From: Haematococcus lacustris
Taxonomy: Eukaryota; Chlorophyta; Chlorophyceae; Chlamydomonadales; Haematococcaceae
Length of the DNA: 64,000 bases
Reading direction: 5' to 3'
Assembly: GCA_030144725.1 (NCBI GenBank)
Contig: JASKMD010000012.1
Location: 12,206,621 to 12,270,620 of the forward strand
The position numbers and the translations under genes are program-made. Every line of letters begins with the position of its first letter. Within the stretch, counting starts at the first letter, position 1. Below, piece by piece: positions 1-11,333 of the stretch. The notes beneath the pieces are model-generated. The model was not told the DNA's origin. It saw only the letters and a list, made by a program, of their open reading frames with translations, and did no database searches.

Positions 1-468
1 TGATGGCTCAGTGCTGGCTCTGAGGTGAATGCTGCCCGGGATTCCTTGGTCAGGCCCAGCTGCTTGCACACCCCATGCAGCACCCTGCTGTCCACCTTGA
101 TGAAGTGCACCCCCACCCTGGCCATGGGGGTGAGGGTGAAGGGGGGTGGGCAGGTCAGGGTCCGGGGACCAACCCCACGCCTCCTGCCGCGCTTTGGCTG
201 CCCTGGCACAGGGGGGGGGTGGGGCTGCTGCCACCGCTCTAGCCACCGGCACACATGCACTGCATGGCGCATGCGGCAGGGCAGGGGCAGGGTGTCCTGC
301 AGGGAGCCTTCCTTCTTCATGCCCAGTAGGCAGCGGAACGAGACACTGCGATGGAACCAACAGGAGCGACGGGTTATCTCACAGCGCGTAACTCACGTAG
401 CTCACAGTCGGCTGGGGACACGCACCTTTCTGTTTCTTGTCGCTACCCTTCCGCTTCTTCTTAGCCAT
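1..468 (-). pseudogene. Fanzor-type (TnpB-like) element fragment, subfamily A, internally deleted
   Basis: Read on the minus strand this is a second copy of the element at 51227-55166. It begins with an ATG at 468 and a Lys/Arg-rich N-terminus (MAKKKRKGSDKKQKG, a likely nuclear localisation signal). A GT-AG intron follows, whose ends match the intron in the other copy. The next exon jumps directly to the part that corresponds to 52608 onwards (LLGMKKEGSLQDTLP), so about 1.2 kb of the other copy is missing here, with the junction near 333-340. It then carries the conserved segment RVGVHFIKVDSRVLHG, typical of the region before the RuvC domain in Fanzor proteins, and runs off the window edge. 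It preserves about 8 nt that the other copy has lost near 52895. It is a partial, probably non-coding relic; the Fanzor assignment rests on the RuvC motifs in the sister copy. Confidence 0.7.
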
Positions 469-977
469 CACGCGATACGCAGTGCGACGGGCGGGGGCCT
501 TTTCGAGCAATTTGGGTTTCCCGTGAAAACTGTGTGTGAAGCCATTCATCAGTCAATAGCCATGTGATGGGCGCAGGCCTGTGCGGTTCCAGACCTAACA
601 GCCAGTCAGGGGCAGCAGCAGCAGGCTGGCTGGGTATGTGGGTGTTTGTGTTGCTACACGATACAACATGTAATGCTGTGCGAGTGACTGTATGAATGAT
701 TCCATGATTTCATTGTGTGGCGTAAGCTGGCATTTCATTATATGGCATTTACATTGAGTCTTCCCCACTCCTCCTCTGCCTCCTCTTGCCGCCCTGCCCG
801 CTCCCTCTCCCGCCACTCCCCTCACACCAGTGTAGCACACAGGCAAATTAGCGCGAATATTCGACATCCTAGGGGGGTAGTTTTTTGATGGGGTTCGCCT
901 CGGATTGTCCTTGCGACTCCAACGCCACTTGGCGCGTGTTGAAATTCTGAGTGTGTGAGCAGTTGGAGTGGAGGTAC
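469..977. other. Gene-free stretch
   Basis: Upstream flank of the element fragment. Homology to the second copy stops within a few bases of the ATG, so this is either host DNA or a diverged 5' region. I see no convincing coding exon here. Confidence 0.5.
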
Positions 978-1046
978 CTACAGTACTGTAGATGTCTACA
1001 GTACTGTAGATGTCTACAGTACTGTAGACATCTACAGTACTGTAGG
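978..1046. repeat. Short array of the palindrome CTACAGTACTGTAG (4 copies)
   Basis: Four copies of a 14-bp perfect palindrome separated by 4-bp spacers (ATGT or ACAT), period 18 bp. Same unit as the larger arrays at 1777-2006 and 5336-6202. Confidence 0.95.
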
Positions 1047-1776
1047 TCAGATTTGACAAGGTCTCTTGTAAATAGGGTACCATGCTGTTCTCCACATTCA
1101 AACCACCATTTGCTACCGCGATTGCACCGTCAGCTTCTGCGTGCTATAAATAGTGAGAGGCGTCGAAGCGTAGGCCCGCAAGCTCGATATGGATATTTGT
1201 GCCGAAAGTTGTGTCCACGCAATAAGGTCGCCATAGGGAGCAACATACATACGTGTAAGGTCTAAGGCCGGGGCCCGTCTCTATCGCAAGCTAGGTCCGT
1301 TCTGTCGGTTGTACTGGGTACCTCGGCTTGCAAGCTCCCGCAAAGCTGTGGATGTTGATGATGCCCCGAAATCACAACAACCTCCTGCACCGCACCCTCC
1401 CGTGTAATATCGAGTGCGGCAGAGATTGCCCCCGAAAGTTGTTTGCGGTTGGCCCTCAACCATCCATCATTACATCTAACCTCACATCATTACATCATGA
1501 CTCTTAGCCTACATCATTACATCACCACTTGTGGTCCTGCCAATCACTGCATGCATGGTATGGGCAAGGGATCTGACTCTTGCAAGGGCTGGTCTCAGGG
1601 TCGATACCTAACCCTAGAGGCTGAATAATGCTGGGCTCGGCAACATAGGCACGCTTTGTTGTCAGCGCATTTGCATAGCACTGTCGGGATAGCAAACGAG
1701 CTTGGGCTACATTGAGTTGTTCCTGCATGGGGGTGAAGGGGGCATGGGGGTTAAGGATGCATGGGGGGAAGGCAGC
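1047..1776. other. Gene-free stretch between palindrome arrays
   Basis: Short ORFs occur on both strands but none resembles a known protein or shows splice-consistent extension. It includes a small CATCATTACAT-type repeat near 1465-1525. Nothing else supported. Confidence 0.5.
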
Positions 1777-2006
1777 TACAGTACTGTAGGGGTCTACAGT
1801 ACTGTAGACACCTACAGTACTGTAGACACCTACAGTACTGTAGACACCTACAGTACTGTAGACACCTACAGTACTGTAGACATCCTACAGTACTGTAGAC
1901 ACCTACAGTACTGTAGACACCTACAGTACTGTAGACACCTACAGTACTGTAGACACCTACAGTACTGTAGACACCTACAGTACTGTAGACACCTACAGTA
2001 CTGTAG
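1777..2006. repeat. Palindrome array CTACAGTACTGTAG with ACAC spacers (about 13 copies)
   Basis: Near-perfect tandem array with 18-bp period, palindromic core plus mostly ACAC spacer. It abuts directly, without a gap, the CAG/G-run array that follows. The long reading frames through it arise because 18 is divisible by 3. Confidence 0.95.
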
Positions 2007-3765
2007 GCAGCAGCAGCATGGGTGGCAGCAGCAGCAGGGGGGGGGGGGCAGCAGCAGCAGTAGGGGGGCAGCAGCAGCAGCAGGGGCGCTGCAGCAGCAG
2101 CAGGGGCGCAGCAGCAGCAGCAGCAGTAGGGGGGCAGCAGCAGCAGCAGCAGGGGGGCAGCAGCAGCAGCAGCAGGGGGGCAGCAGCAGCAGTATGGGCG
2201 CAGCAGCAGCAGCAGCAGCAGTAGGGGGGCAGCAGCAGCAGCAGCAGGGGGGCAGCAGCAGCAGCAGGGGCGCAGCAGCAGCAGCAGCAGTAGGGGGGCA
2301 GCAGCAGCAGCAGCAGGGGGGCAGCAGCAGCAGCAGCAGGGGGGCAGCAGCAGCAGTATGGGCGCAGCAGCAGCAGCAGCAGCAGTAGGGGGGCAGCAGC
2401 AGCAGCAGCAGGGGGGCAGCAGCAGCAGCAGGGGCGCAGCAGCAGCAGCAGCAGTAGGGGGGCAGCAGCAGCAGCAGCAGCAGCAGTAGGGGGGCAGCAG
2501 CAGCAGCAGTAGGGGGGCAGCAGCAGCAGCAGCAGCAGGGGGGCAGTAGCAGCAGTAGGGGGGCAGCAGCAGCATGGGTGGCAGCAGCAGCAGGTGGGGG
2601 GGGCAGCAGCAGCAGTAGGGGGGCAGCAGCAGCAGCAGGGGCGCAGCAGCAGCAGCAGGGGCGCAGCAGCAGCAGCAGCAGTAGGGGGGCAGCAGCAGCA
2701 GCAGTAGGGGGGCAGCAGCAGCATGGGTGGTAGCAGCAGCAGGGGGGGGGGGCAGCAGCAGCAGTAGGGGGGCAGCAGCAGCAGCAGCAGCAGGGGGGCA
2801 GCAGCAGCAGCAGCAGGGGGGCAGCAGCAGCAGCAGGGGCGCAGCAGCAGCAGCAGCAGTAGGGGAGCAGCAGCAGCAGCAGCAGCAGCAGTAGGGGGGC
2901 AGCAGCAGCAGCAGTAGGGGGGCAGCAGCAGCAGCAGCAGCAGGGGGGCAGTAGCAGCAGTAGGGGGGCAGCAGCAGCATGGGTGGCAGCAGCAGCAGGT
3001 GGGGGGGGCAGCAGCAGCAGTAGGGGGGCAGCAGCAGCAGCAGGGGCGCAGCAGCAGCAGCAGGGGCGCAGCAGCAGCAGCAGCAGTAGGGGGGCAGCAG
3101 CAGCAGCAGTAGGGGGGCAGCAGCAGCATGGGTGGTAGCAGCAGCAGGGGGGGGGGCAGCAGCAGCAGTAGGGGGGCAGCAGCAGCAGCAGCAGCAGGGG
3201 GGCAGCAGCAGCAGCAGCAGGGGGGCAGCAGCAGCAGCAGGGGCGCAGCAGCAGCAGCAGTAGGGGAGCAGCAGCAGCAGCAGCAGTAGGGGGGCAGCAG
3301 CAGCAGCAGTAGGGGGGCAGCAGCAGCAGCAGCAGCAGGGGGGCAGTAGCAGCGGTAGGGGGGCAGCAGCAGCATGGGTGGCAGCAGCAGCAGGTGGGGG
3401 GGGCAGCAGCAGCAGTAGGGGGGCAGCAGCAGCAGCAGGGGCGCAGCAGCAGCAGCAGGGGCGCAGCAGCAGCAGCAGCAGTAGGGGGGCAGCAGCAGCA
3501 GCAGTAGGGGGGCAGCAGCAGCATGGGTGGTAGCAGCAGCAGGGGGGGGGGGGCAGCAGCAGCAGTAGGGGGGCAGCAGCAGCAGCAGCAGCAGGGGGGC
3601 AGCAGCAGCAGCAGCAGGGGGGCAGCAGCAGCAGTAGGGGGGCAGCAGCAGCAGCAGCAGCAGGGGGGCAGCAGCAGCAGCAGCAGGGGGGCAGCAGCAG
3701 CAGTAGGGGGGCAGCAGCAGCAGCAGGGGCGCAGCAGCAGCAGCAGCAGTGGCAGCAGCAGCAGA
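2007..3765. repeat. CAG-rich array with regular G-run interruptions
   Basis: About 1.76 kb of (GCA)3-8 blocks separated by GGGG-GGGGGG runs, with higher-order blocks of roughly 420 bp (compare 2575-2985, 2995-3370 and 3380-3545, each containing GCATGGGTGGCAGCAG). Several reading frames are open only because the array lacks stop codons. I do not treat them as genes: composition is purely repeat-driven and there are no flanking exons. Confidence 0.9.
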
Positions 3766-3819
3766 TATAGTAGGGGCACTGTAGCACCTACCTACCTTTT
3801 GGCTGCTTGATGACTGCTG

Positions 3820-4170
3820 CTAGGAAGGGGGGGGAGTGGAAGAGTGAAGGCGGGTAGGGGGGGTAGATGTGGAAGGCGGGAGGTGGGGGGCAGGGAGGCG
3901 GGAGACGGGGAGGCGGGAGGCAGGGAGGCGGGAGGTGGGGAGGCGGGAGGCTCAACCGGGTTGGGCTGGGCGGGGGTGGGTTGGGTTGGGGGCATGGGTT
4001 TGGGTGGGTGGGGGCATGGGTTGGGGGCATGGGTGGGGGTGGGTGGGGGCATGGGTGGGGGTGGGGGCAGGGGAGGGAGCGGGGGCGGGGGCGAGGGCGG
4101 GGGCGGGGGAGGAAGTGGAGGAAGGGGAGGGAAGGGAAGGGGAGGTCTATGGGGAGGGCGAGAGAAGTGG
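3820..4170. repeat. G-rich minisatellite (GGGAGGC / GGGGGCATGGGT units)
   Basis: Degenerate tandem units on a purine-rich strand, many runs of three or more G, hence strong G-quadruplex potential. No coding evidence. Confidence 0.85.
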
Positions 4171-4387
4171 GGGGGGCATTGATAGTCTCAGGTGTAGGCG
4201 CACAAGACCTGCGGCAACGGTGTGACGATTTGTCAACGGAAGCAAACATTGGACATGGGTACCGGATGCACTCACCAATAGAGTAGGGAGATGTAGAGCT
4301 GGCAGATGGAGGGGCAGGTGTAGCAGCCCTCCATTACAACCCACCTTCCTTTGTCCTCACCTCAGTAGGAAGTGCAGTGTGGGAGAG

Positions 4388-4520
4388 TAGGGTTGGGCTG
4401 GGCTGGGCTGGGCTGGGCTGGGCTAGGCTGGGCTGGGCTGGGCTGGGCTGGGCTGGGCTGGGCTGGGCTGGGCTGGGCTGGGCTGGGCTGGGCTGGGCTG
4501 GGCTGGGCTGGGCTGGGCTG
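4388..4520. repeat. (GGGCT)n microsatellite
   Basis: About 26 nearly perfect pentamers with a single GGGCTA variant. Confidence 0.95.
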
Positions 4521-4580
4521 CAACACAAGGGAGGCAACACAAGGGAGGCAACAGTGGGAACGTTGTGAGAGGTGATGAAA

Positions 4581-4704
4581 GGTGGTGGTGGTGGTGGTGG
4601 TGGTGGTGGTGGGTGGTGGTGGTGGTGGTGGTGGTGGTGGTGGTGGTGGTGGTGGTGGTGGTGGTGGTGGTGGTGGTGGTGGTGGTGGTGGTGGTGGTGG
4701 TGGT
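4581..4704. repeat. (GGT)n microsatellite
   Basis: About 40 GGT triplets with one extra G near 4611 that shifts the frame. A polyGly/polyVal ORF here is an artefact. Confidence 0.95.
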
Positions 4705-4954
4705 GAGGGGGACTGGGAGGGGGTGGTAATCAGGGGGGTACTAGGCGTGATTGTAAGACCTGCAGCAACCAGGTGTGGTAGCGGTTAGGCTGGATACTAA
4801 GGGCTATGCTGCGTAATGCTAGCTCCTTCTAAGCTCTTACCTTGGTCCTAAGCTCTTACCATGGTCCTTCTGGCCTCTTGGCTGCTCACAACACGTTGCA
4901 CCTGCCTTGCGTTGGTGCATCAATGCTTGCGATTCATTGCGGAGAATCGTTGCG

Positions 4955-5215
4955 AGGAAACTGGCCGCGAGGCTAGCTGCGATGCTGGCTGCGAGGCTGG
5001 CTACGAGGCTGGCTGCGAAACTGGCTGCGAGGCTGGCTGCGAGGAAAATGGCTGCGAGGCTGGCTGCGAGGTGAGATCCTCGCACCGAGCTGCCTCACAT
5101 GTATGCTTCTGCGCTGCTGGACCAGCTGTGTGGCCGCGAGGTATGGGCTAGATGTGGCTGCCGAGTATGTGGCTGCGAGTATGTGGCTGCGAGTATGGGC
5201 TAGATGTGGCTGCGA
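4955..5215. repeat. GCTGGCTGCGAG minisatellite
   Basis: Degenerate 12-bp units (GCGAGGCTGGCT and variants), followed by TGGCTGCGAGTATG repeats to about 5215. Confidence 0.8.
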
Positions 5216-5335
5216 GTATGGGTAACCTCGTGCGATGCCATCGCTGCAATACCGGCTACACGATGCTGCGACTAAGTGTTGGACGGATGCCTTGAATGCA
5301 AGTGAGATGTTCAGAATTTTCTAAGTGCTTAAAGG

Positions 5336-6202
5336 CTACAGTACTGTAAATGGTCTCTCGAGGTACCTCGAGGTACCTCGAGGTACTGTAGATGTCTACA
5401 GTACTGTAGATGTCTACAGTACTGTAGATATCTACAGTACTGTAGATGTCTACAGTACTGTAGATGTCTACAGTACTGTAGGTACCTACAGTACTGTAAG
5501 TGGTCTCTCGAGGTACCTCGAGGTACCTCGAGGTACTGTAGATGTCTACAGTACTGTAGATGTCTACAGTACTGTAGATGTCTACAGTACTGTAGATGTC
5601 TACAGTACTGTAGATGTCTACAGTACTGTAGGTACCTACAGTACTGTAAATGGTCTCTCGAGGTCCCTCGAGGTACCTCGAGGTACTGTAGATGTCTTCA
5701 GTATTGTAGATGTCTACAGTACTGTAGATGTCTACAGTACTGTAGATGTCTACAGTACTGTAGATGTCTACAGTACTGTAGGTACCTACAGTACTGTAAG
5801 TGGTCTCTCGAGGTACCTCGAGGTACCTCGAGGTACTGTAGATGTCTACAGTACTGTAGATGTCTACAGTACTGTAGATGTCTACAGTACTGTAGATGTC
5901 TACAGTACTGTAGATGTCTACAGTATTGTAGGTACCTACAGTACTGTAGATGTCTACAGTACTGTAAATGATCTCTCGAGGTACCTCGAGGTACCTACAG
6001 TACTGTAGATGTCTACAGTACTGTAGGTGTCTACAGTACTGTAGATACCTACAGTACTGTAAGTGGTCTCTCGAGGTACCCCGACAGTACTGTAGACACC
6101 TACAGTATTGTAGGTGCCTACAGTACTGTAGGTGTCTACAGTACTGTTCGTGTACTCGCGAGGTACCCCGACAGTACTGTAGATACCTACAGTACTGTAG
6201 CA
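5336..6202. repeat. Higher-order palindromic array, 150-bp unit built of CTACAGTACTGTAG
   Basis: About 870 bp of 18-bp palindrome units interspersed with a spacer block TGGTCTCTCGAGGTACC. The block starts at 5351, 5501, 5651 and 5801 (exact 150-bp period), then at 5969 (150+18) and 6064. The spacer itself contains CTCGAG and GGTACC palindromes. Every element is self-complementary, so single strands can fold into runs of hairpins. Confidence 0.95.
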
Positions 6203-6659
6203 TGGCCGTATCTCACCAACCGCGCAAAATCACGAATTTTAGTTTCAACCCCCAATCTTACAATGCCTTCATTTGACTATGTACCAAGTCCGAGGCTCCG
6301 AATCTCAAAAATGCTGTTACTAATTTGCCTGAGTGAGGCTAGCGGCTGCCAAATGTGCTTCAGCAGCCTGTCTGAGCTTGTTGCTTTCCGCACGAAGTGT
6401 CAGACCTCACCAGCTCTGCCATACAACTGCCTGTATGAATGTATCTGAATGGATATACCTACATCCCTGTATCGCTATCCTCCTGTGGTCAGGGCCTCCC
6501 AACCCCCTTGAAAAGGGGGTGTGTCCGTTTCACGCGGTTAATTCCTCGCACAGTTTGCGGGCTGATCAACGAAGCACATCAGTATGTAGAGCACCAAGAG
6601 CACGCCTGCACTCCGCGATATCTTGAGGGTGGCCGGCAGATCCCAAACACCCTATCGAC
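6203..6659. other. Gene-free stretch
   Basis: No coding exon, RNA gene or repeat that I can support. Confidence 0.4.
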
Positions 6660-6797
6660 CACAATTGAAGCAGCTGCTGGTTGCTGCCGCAACTAGAGTC
6701 CGCGTTTAAGCCATGCCGCGCAGGGCTAAAGCCATCGGCCCGCTCCCGGAGCAATCGGTCGCATGTGACGGTCTTACATGCCAAAACATCAGAGTTG
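6660..6797 (+). repeat. Dispersed repeat module with a conserved short ORF (copy 1)
   Basis: About 135 bp nearly identical to 60321-60454. Both copies contain an ATG (6712 here) followed by an open frame beginning MPR-A/G-AK-x-IG-x-LPEQ and ending TCQNIRV. Homology stops right after, at different flanks. It could be the first exon of a mobile-element protein. No known domain is recognised. Confidence 0.7.
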
Positions 6798-7146
6798 GGA
6801 GGCCCTAACCTGTGGAGCCCCTACACTGCTCCACAGCAGTGAGAGACCGGTGTGTGTCCCTAACCTAGGAGTCGGGACTGTGTCCCTTACCTATTCGCTA
6901 GAGCCCTACCCTATGCACACTCAAGCGCACACTCATCCCCTTTGTAAGGGGCAATCGTATTGTTTGTTTGGCTCATGGCATGATACACATGTCACTATCG
7001 CTGCCGCTGGTGCCGCCGCTGCCACTTCCGCAGCAGGCCTCTGTCGCGCACGAGCACCCACTCCTGGCCCACTTTGCCTGGGTTAGGCATGCGCCCAGCC
7101 AGCTGCTGAGCTCGCGTGGGCGGCCCGGCCCGGCTGCAATGCGGGC

Positions 7147-8891
7147 GATGTTCAGTACAGTCGGAACCTCGTGTTGGACCAGCGCCGCTTGGACAGCTCG
7201 GCCCACATGGCCGGCCAGGTCCACAGCGTCGTGGCAGCGTACTCCCGATACCGCTGCAACGAGGCGGTGTAGTTGGTGACTTGCGACAGCTCATCCTGCT
7301 GAGGCTTGATGCCGGCCATCCAGACCTTGGCCTCCTTGGCGTGTTCCGTGATGCCGCTCTGCCGGTAGTATTGCCACGCAGTCAGGCTGCGCTACCACAC
7401 GGACTTCACAGCGCCGGAGGGGTACCGCTCCTCATGGGCCACTGTCGCCATGTTCGTCTTCCGGGGTCGCAGCCCAGTTAATCGGCGTCCAGGTGCGCCA
7501 GCGGGTTGACAACGCCCTCCTCCTTGCCCATGCGAGGCAGCTCGCCGGGCGGCTCTTCTGGTTTGTGGCGCGTGAACAACACGCTGACCGCTACTCCGTC
7601 AGTGTGCACCACCTGCGCGAATGTCTGCCCGACATTGGGCCGGACGGCTGCGAGTTTGGGCAGGAAGGCGTTCCACCGGTTGGCCACCTGCAGCCAACAT
7701 CAACCACCTCTACACACTTGAGACCACCTAGAGACCATCAGTCAATGGTGCCACAAACAATCTGCCTCCAGCAACCTGCCACAATCAAAGCAGTGGCTGA
7801 CCTGAGGACACTCAAGGATCACTCACCTCACTGTCCTTGGGCCTGGCTAAACCACTCCTGAACTTGGGCAAGGAGGTGATGTCCGCTGGCAGCACTCCAA
7901 CAGTACGCATCAAGCAAAATAGGGCCTGGGTGCCCAGCTTGATGTGGTGAGCCTTGCAGCTGCAGCCGGGTGTGAGCGCGAAGGGGGAGGGGGGGCGGTA
8001 GGGCCTGGTGTTGCGCTGCCCCCCAAATGCCTGCCAGACCGCCCAGTCCGCCTGCCAGCTGACGTGGGCTGCCTCCAGCTGCCTGCTGATGTCCACTGCA
8101 TGGCGCAGCAGGCTGCCCCGGTTGACCCCCCTCTCCAGCCATGCGTCGTTCACCACCACCCCATGACCCAGCCCCAGCAACCTCCGCTGCCAAGCCACCT
8201 CGTCCCGCATTGCAGCAGTAGGCACCACCCCACCCTGACCCTGTCCCTGACCCTGTAGCCAGGTCACCTCCTTCCCCTGCACACTCCGCGCCACCCAGCT
8301 GCGCTGACGCTCAGTCCAGGCTGGCCTGCCATCCACGGGCAGACCAAAGCGGCGTTGGTGCTCGTGTGAGCCAGCGATGAGCCTGGCTCCAGCCAGAGCC
8401 ACCGCTTGCTCAACCTTGCGGGGGAACAACTCGGAGAGGCTGTTGGCGAAGTTAGCCTCCAGCTTGGTGCCCAAGTCGTCCACGGTGTTGGAGTCGTGCT
8501 CATAGCGAGGTACATCGTTGAGGCGGGCGTGGAGACCCGGGTACAAGGCCAACACATCCTCCACAGCTGCGCTGGACCGAGAGCGCTCTTCGGGAGGAGG
8601 CAGGCCGCGGCAGAGCTGCAGGCACATGTTGCGGTCCGCCAGGTCCGGGATGTCCGCGTCCTCAACTGGGATTTCCGTGAATACCTCCTGCCCGTCCGCA
8701 AGTACAGTGACGCGTGTGAAGCAGTCGCGCACCATGAGGCCCAGCAGTAAGCTGGCGAGCAGCGCCCCCTTGCTGCAGGCCTCCACCCAAAGCACAAGTT
8801 GGTCGTCGAGCCGCGCCTCCACCACTTCGGACGCCACGACCGCTCCCGCCTCTAAGCCCGCAGCGGACACACCCCTCATCAAGGTGTGCAT
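7147..8891 (-). pseudogene. Broken Fanzor-like (TnpB/RuvC) gene, subfamily C
   Basis: Two exons are visible. The first runs 8891-7827 (about 355 codons; the start ATG at 8891 is uncertain) and ends with a good GTGAGT donor. The second starts at 7687 after CTGCAG. The first exon ends with HHIKLGTQALFCLM, the counterpart of HFIKVDSRVLHG in subfamily A. The second encodes VANRWNAFLPKL, then VSVLFTRHKP, then a RuvC-I-type motif LGCDPG. An in-frame TAA (7480-7478) precedes that motif, and one base is missing just after it (GKTNMATVAHEE is read only in another frame). Downstream, WMAGIKP, RRWSNTRFRLY and spacing match the insert between RuvC-I and RuvC-II of subfamily A. Homology stops at about 7150, so RuvC-II, zinc finger and RuvC-III are absent. 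If functional, such a protein would be an RNA-guided nuclease. This copy is dead. Confidence 0.65.
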
Positions 8892-11333
8892 TTTTCACTT
8901 ATTTGCCAGAGTTATTGTAGTTGTGGGCCCAGTGCGCTTGACCGTTGGCCTGCATGTTCCGCTGAGCCTGACTTGGTTCAGGCGGCGCGTCAGCCTCGCG
9001 GTCAACCGTCCGACTGTCCGAGGCATTACGATTTTAACTACGCTGTCTGTTTCGCTGCATCTTCCTAACTCGCTTCGCTACCTGTATCGCTAATTGCCTT
9101 CGACATCCTGGGTTTCCTGCTATGTTCCTGGTTTTCCTGTTAATTTTATGTGTATTTTGTGTGCTGGGTGTATGCGACGACACTTCCGACAGTTCTAAGC
9201 ATTGAACCACCAACCGAGTTTTAACTTGTGTATTCATAAACTTCCTAATCACGGCCTGTTCCTCTGAACGATCACGGTAGGCCTGTTCCTTTGAACTAGC
9301 ACGCACAGCGCTGCGTCAAAGCGTGCAACCCTTTCATTGTTTTTCTCCCGAACCCTACAGCCCTCACCACTCGTTCCGCATAAGTTACACCTTGCAAAAC
9401 ACCTGCGACTCCCGTGTGTGTAGCCACGCACCAGATAACACAGCTTGTCCGGCAACCGTTCTGCATCCTCCGCGATGCGGATCACCATTACTCACAGGCG
9501 CCCGGCAGGTATGCCCAGGCTGTTTCTGACTGCTGTGCCCATACTGTGGTGTTGCTGTCGCCGGCTCGTTTCCCGAGTTTTGCTCAGCCCCTCCTACTAC
9601 CTGCGTTAAGCTGCAGGTCAGCCTCGACACATCTCTTCTTGCGCAGGTTGCTCTGCCTGTCTTCCGACGAAGTCCAGGCGGCAAACCCTACACGCAGGGT
9701 TCTTACCGCCCAGCAGGAGGGGCCGCGTCGTCGTGGAGTCAGCAGCAGATCCCCCAGCAGGTGACCGCTAGCGGCGATCCATGCACATGGGCAGGTGTTG
9801 GCAGCAGTGTGTGATCCGAGCCCTTGCTTGCACAGGAGCTGAAGGGCAAGCAGCAGAGCCAACCAGTGCCTCTGCCAGTGAGTAGAGGGCTTTAAGCAGC
9901 AGTAGCAGCAGCAGCTCGACACAGCACCAGGCCCTGCTTGATGCGTCCATCACCTAGCGCAGTTGCTTGCAGTCACGGCAAGGCATGGCACAGCCTCAGT
10001 GCTGCTGACACTCCGCCACTACCCTTAAACCTCTCTTGTCGGCAGTGCACTTCATTGCCATCATGGCAAGACCTGGCAGGCCCTTCGCCACCATGGTCTG
10101 CTATGCCAACAGTGTACCTGAGCTTGTCTCAATTGCTAATGCGCCTGACAGCCCCTTGAGCTGCAAGCTATGGGCATGCACACCTACCCCCCCACATGCC
10201 CAGCCCTTCATGTGCGAATGACATTCCCGCCTGCTCTGCCTGGGTGTGCTGCCTGGCTAGCCTTCCATCACGAGTCACGCCAGGAGCTGGTGCAGTCTGG
10301 AGCTGTGGTGCACGAGGAGCTTCACCCGCACCCACACAGCAGCGGCTCATACCTTGGCCCTGGTGTGTAGCGCAGAGGAACAGGTGCATCCAGGACACAC
10401 AGCCTGGCACACATCAACAGAAGCTGGTGGGCCCATCCAGCGGGCCCAGTTCCTGCAGGTGGTGAAGACATTGTGCGTAAGGGGTCAATGGGATGGGATA
10501 TAGTCCCGCTGGGCGTGAGTGAAAACCGCCGACTGGTGCCACGCAGGAACTCCGGAGCCCGTCGCGAGTCCTAATGACGGGAAGGACGCGAAGGGTTCAG
10601 AGCGAGAGGTGTCGGAGGGCGGAGGCGGTCCCGCCGTGCCAGCTTCCGTGTCCGGCCAGGGCGCCGGAGGGAACGCTGCGATGGGTGCAGTCGAGCTGAA
10701 CCCCGGAGAGAGACCGACGGACGGATTGGGCTTGGGCGCTGCACCTGCCGAAGATCGGTCTCAGCTTTGATACCAGAGTTTCCCACTGGTTTTCCTATCA
10801 TTGCCTCGCTCTCGCCACGAAGTAGTTGCTTTAGTAGTCGAATTGTGGGTGTTGTAAAGTGTCGGGAATGCAGCGTTCGCCAGATATTTCCTCAGTAAAC
10901 ATCGTCGTCGGCTGCCTCTCAAACGAGCTTCAACGTTGCGCGTGATTGTACTGTACCTCCTCAGGGCTTCGATAATCGCAAATACGTCGTTTAAAGTAAC
11001 ACTTTGCCTGCTGTGTCACACTTGAACACTGAAGTTGTCCTCGATTTTGCATAGGAGGGCAGTTGTGCGTCGCAACTCTAATGTTGATTGGTGCGAGGGC
11101 GGCTGCTGGGCCGTGCAGCTCGTCGGGTCGGAGCCCACCCCTTCCCAGCCCACCCTTCAGGCGCTGGAGCAGTGCGTGGGTCTTGCAGGGTTTCGCAGTA
11201 CCTTGCAAGCCTCCCGCACGGGCTTGTATGCGGCCCATGCCATGTGCCTGCAGGATGCCCAGCAGCACGGCGGCCGCAGCACGTCACGAAATGCCAGCCC
11301 AGCCAGACATGGACCAAGACAGAGCTGGAGCAG
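8892..11333. other. Mostly gene-free or unassigned DNA
   Basis: No family-recognisable exon. Coding-like short frames exist (for example plus strand 10036-10221 and 10519-10770), but they show no domain and no splice-consistent extension. The 11040-11330 part may be an upstream exon or UTR of the ORF at 11334. Confidence 0.4.

Noticed and set aside
978..2006. LexA/SOS-box-like operator from the CTG...CAG dyads
   Set aside because: The dyad ACAGTACTGT only loosely recalls a bacterial operator and occurs in long arrays in a eukaryote.
1751..3787. Very long Cys/Ala/Pro/Leu ORFs (up to 678 codons) through the CAG array
   Set aside because: Open only because the repeat lacks stops in several frames on both strands at once.
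4582..4788. Gly-rich protein from (GGT)n
   Set aside because: Microsatellite with no start context, no splice sites, no conserved ends.
5336..6202. CRISPR-like array
   Set aside because: Repeats are directly contiguous palindromes with 4-bp spacers, no unique spacers and no cas genes. The genome is eukaryotic. It is a satellite.
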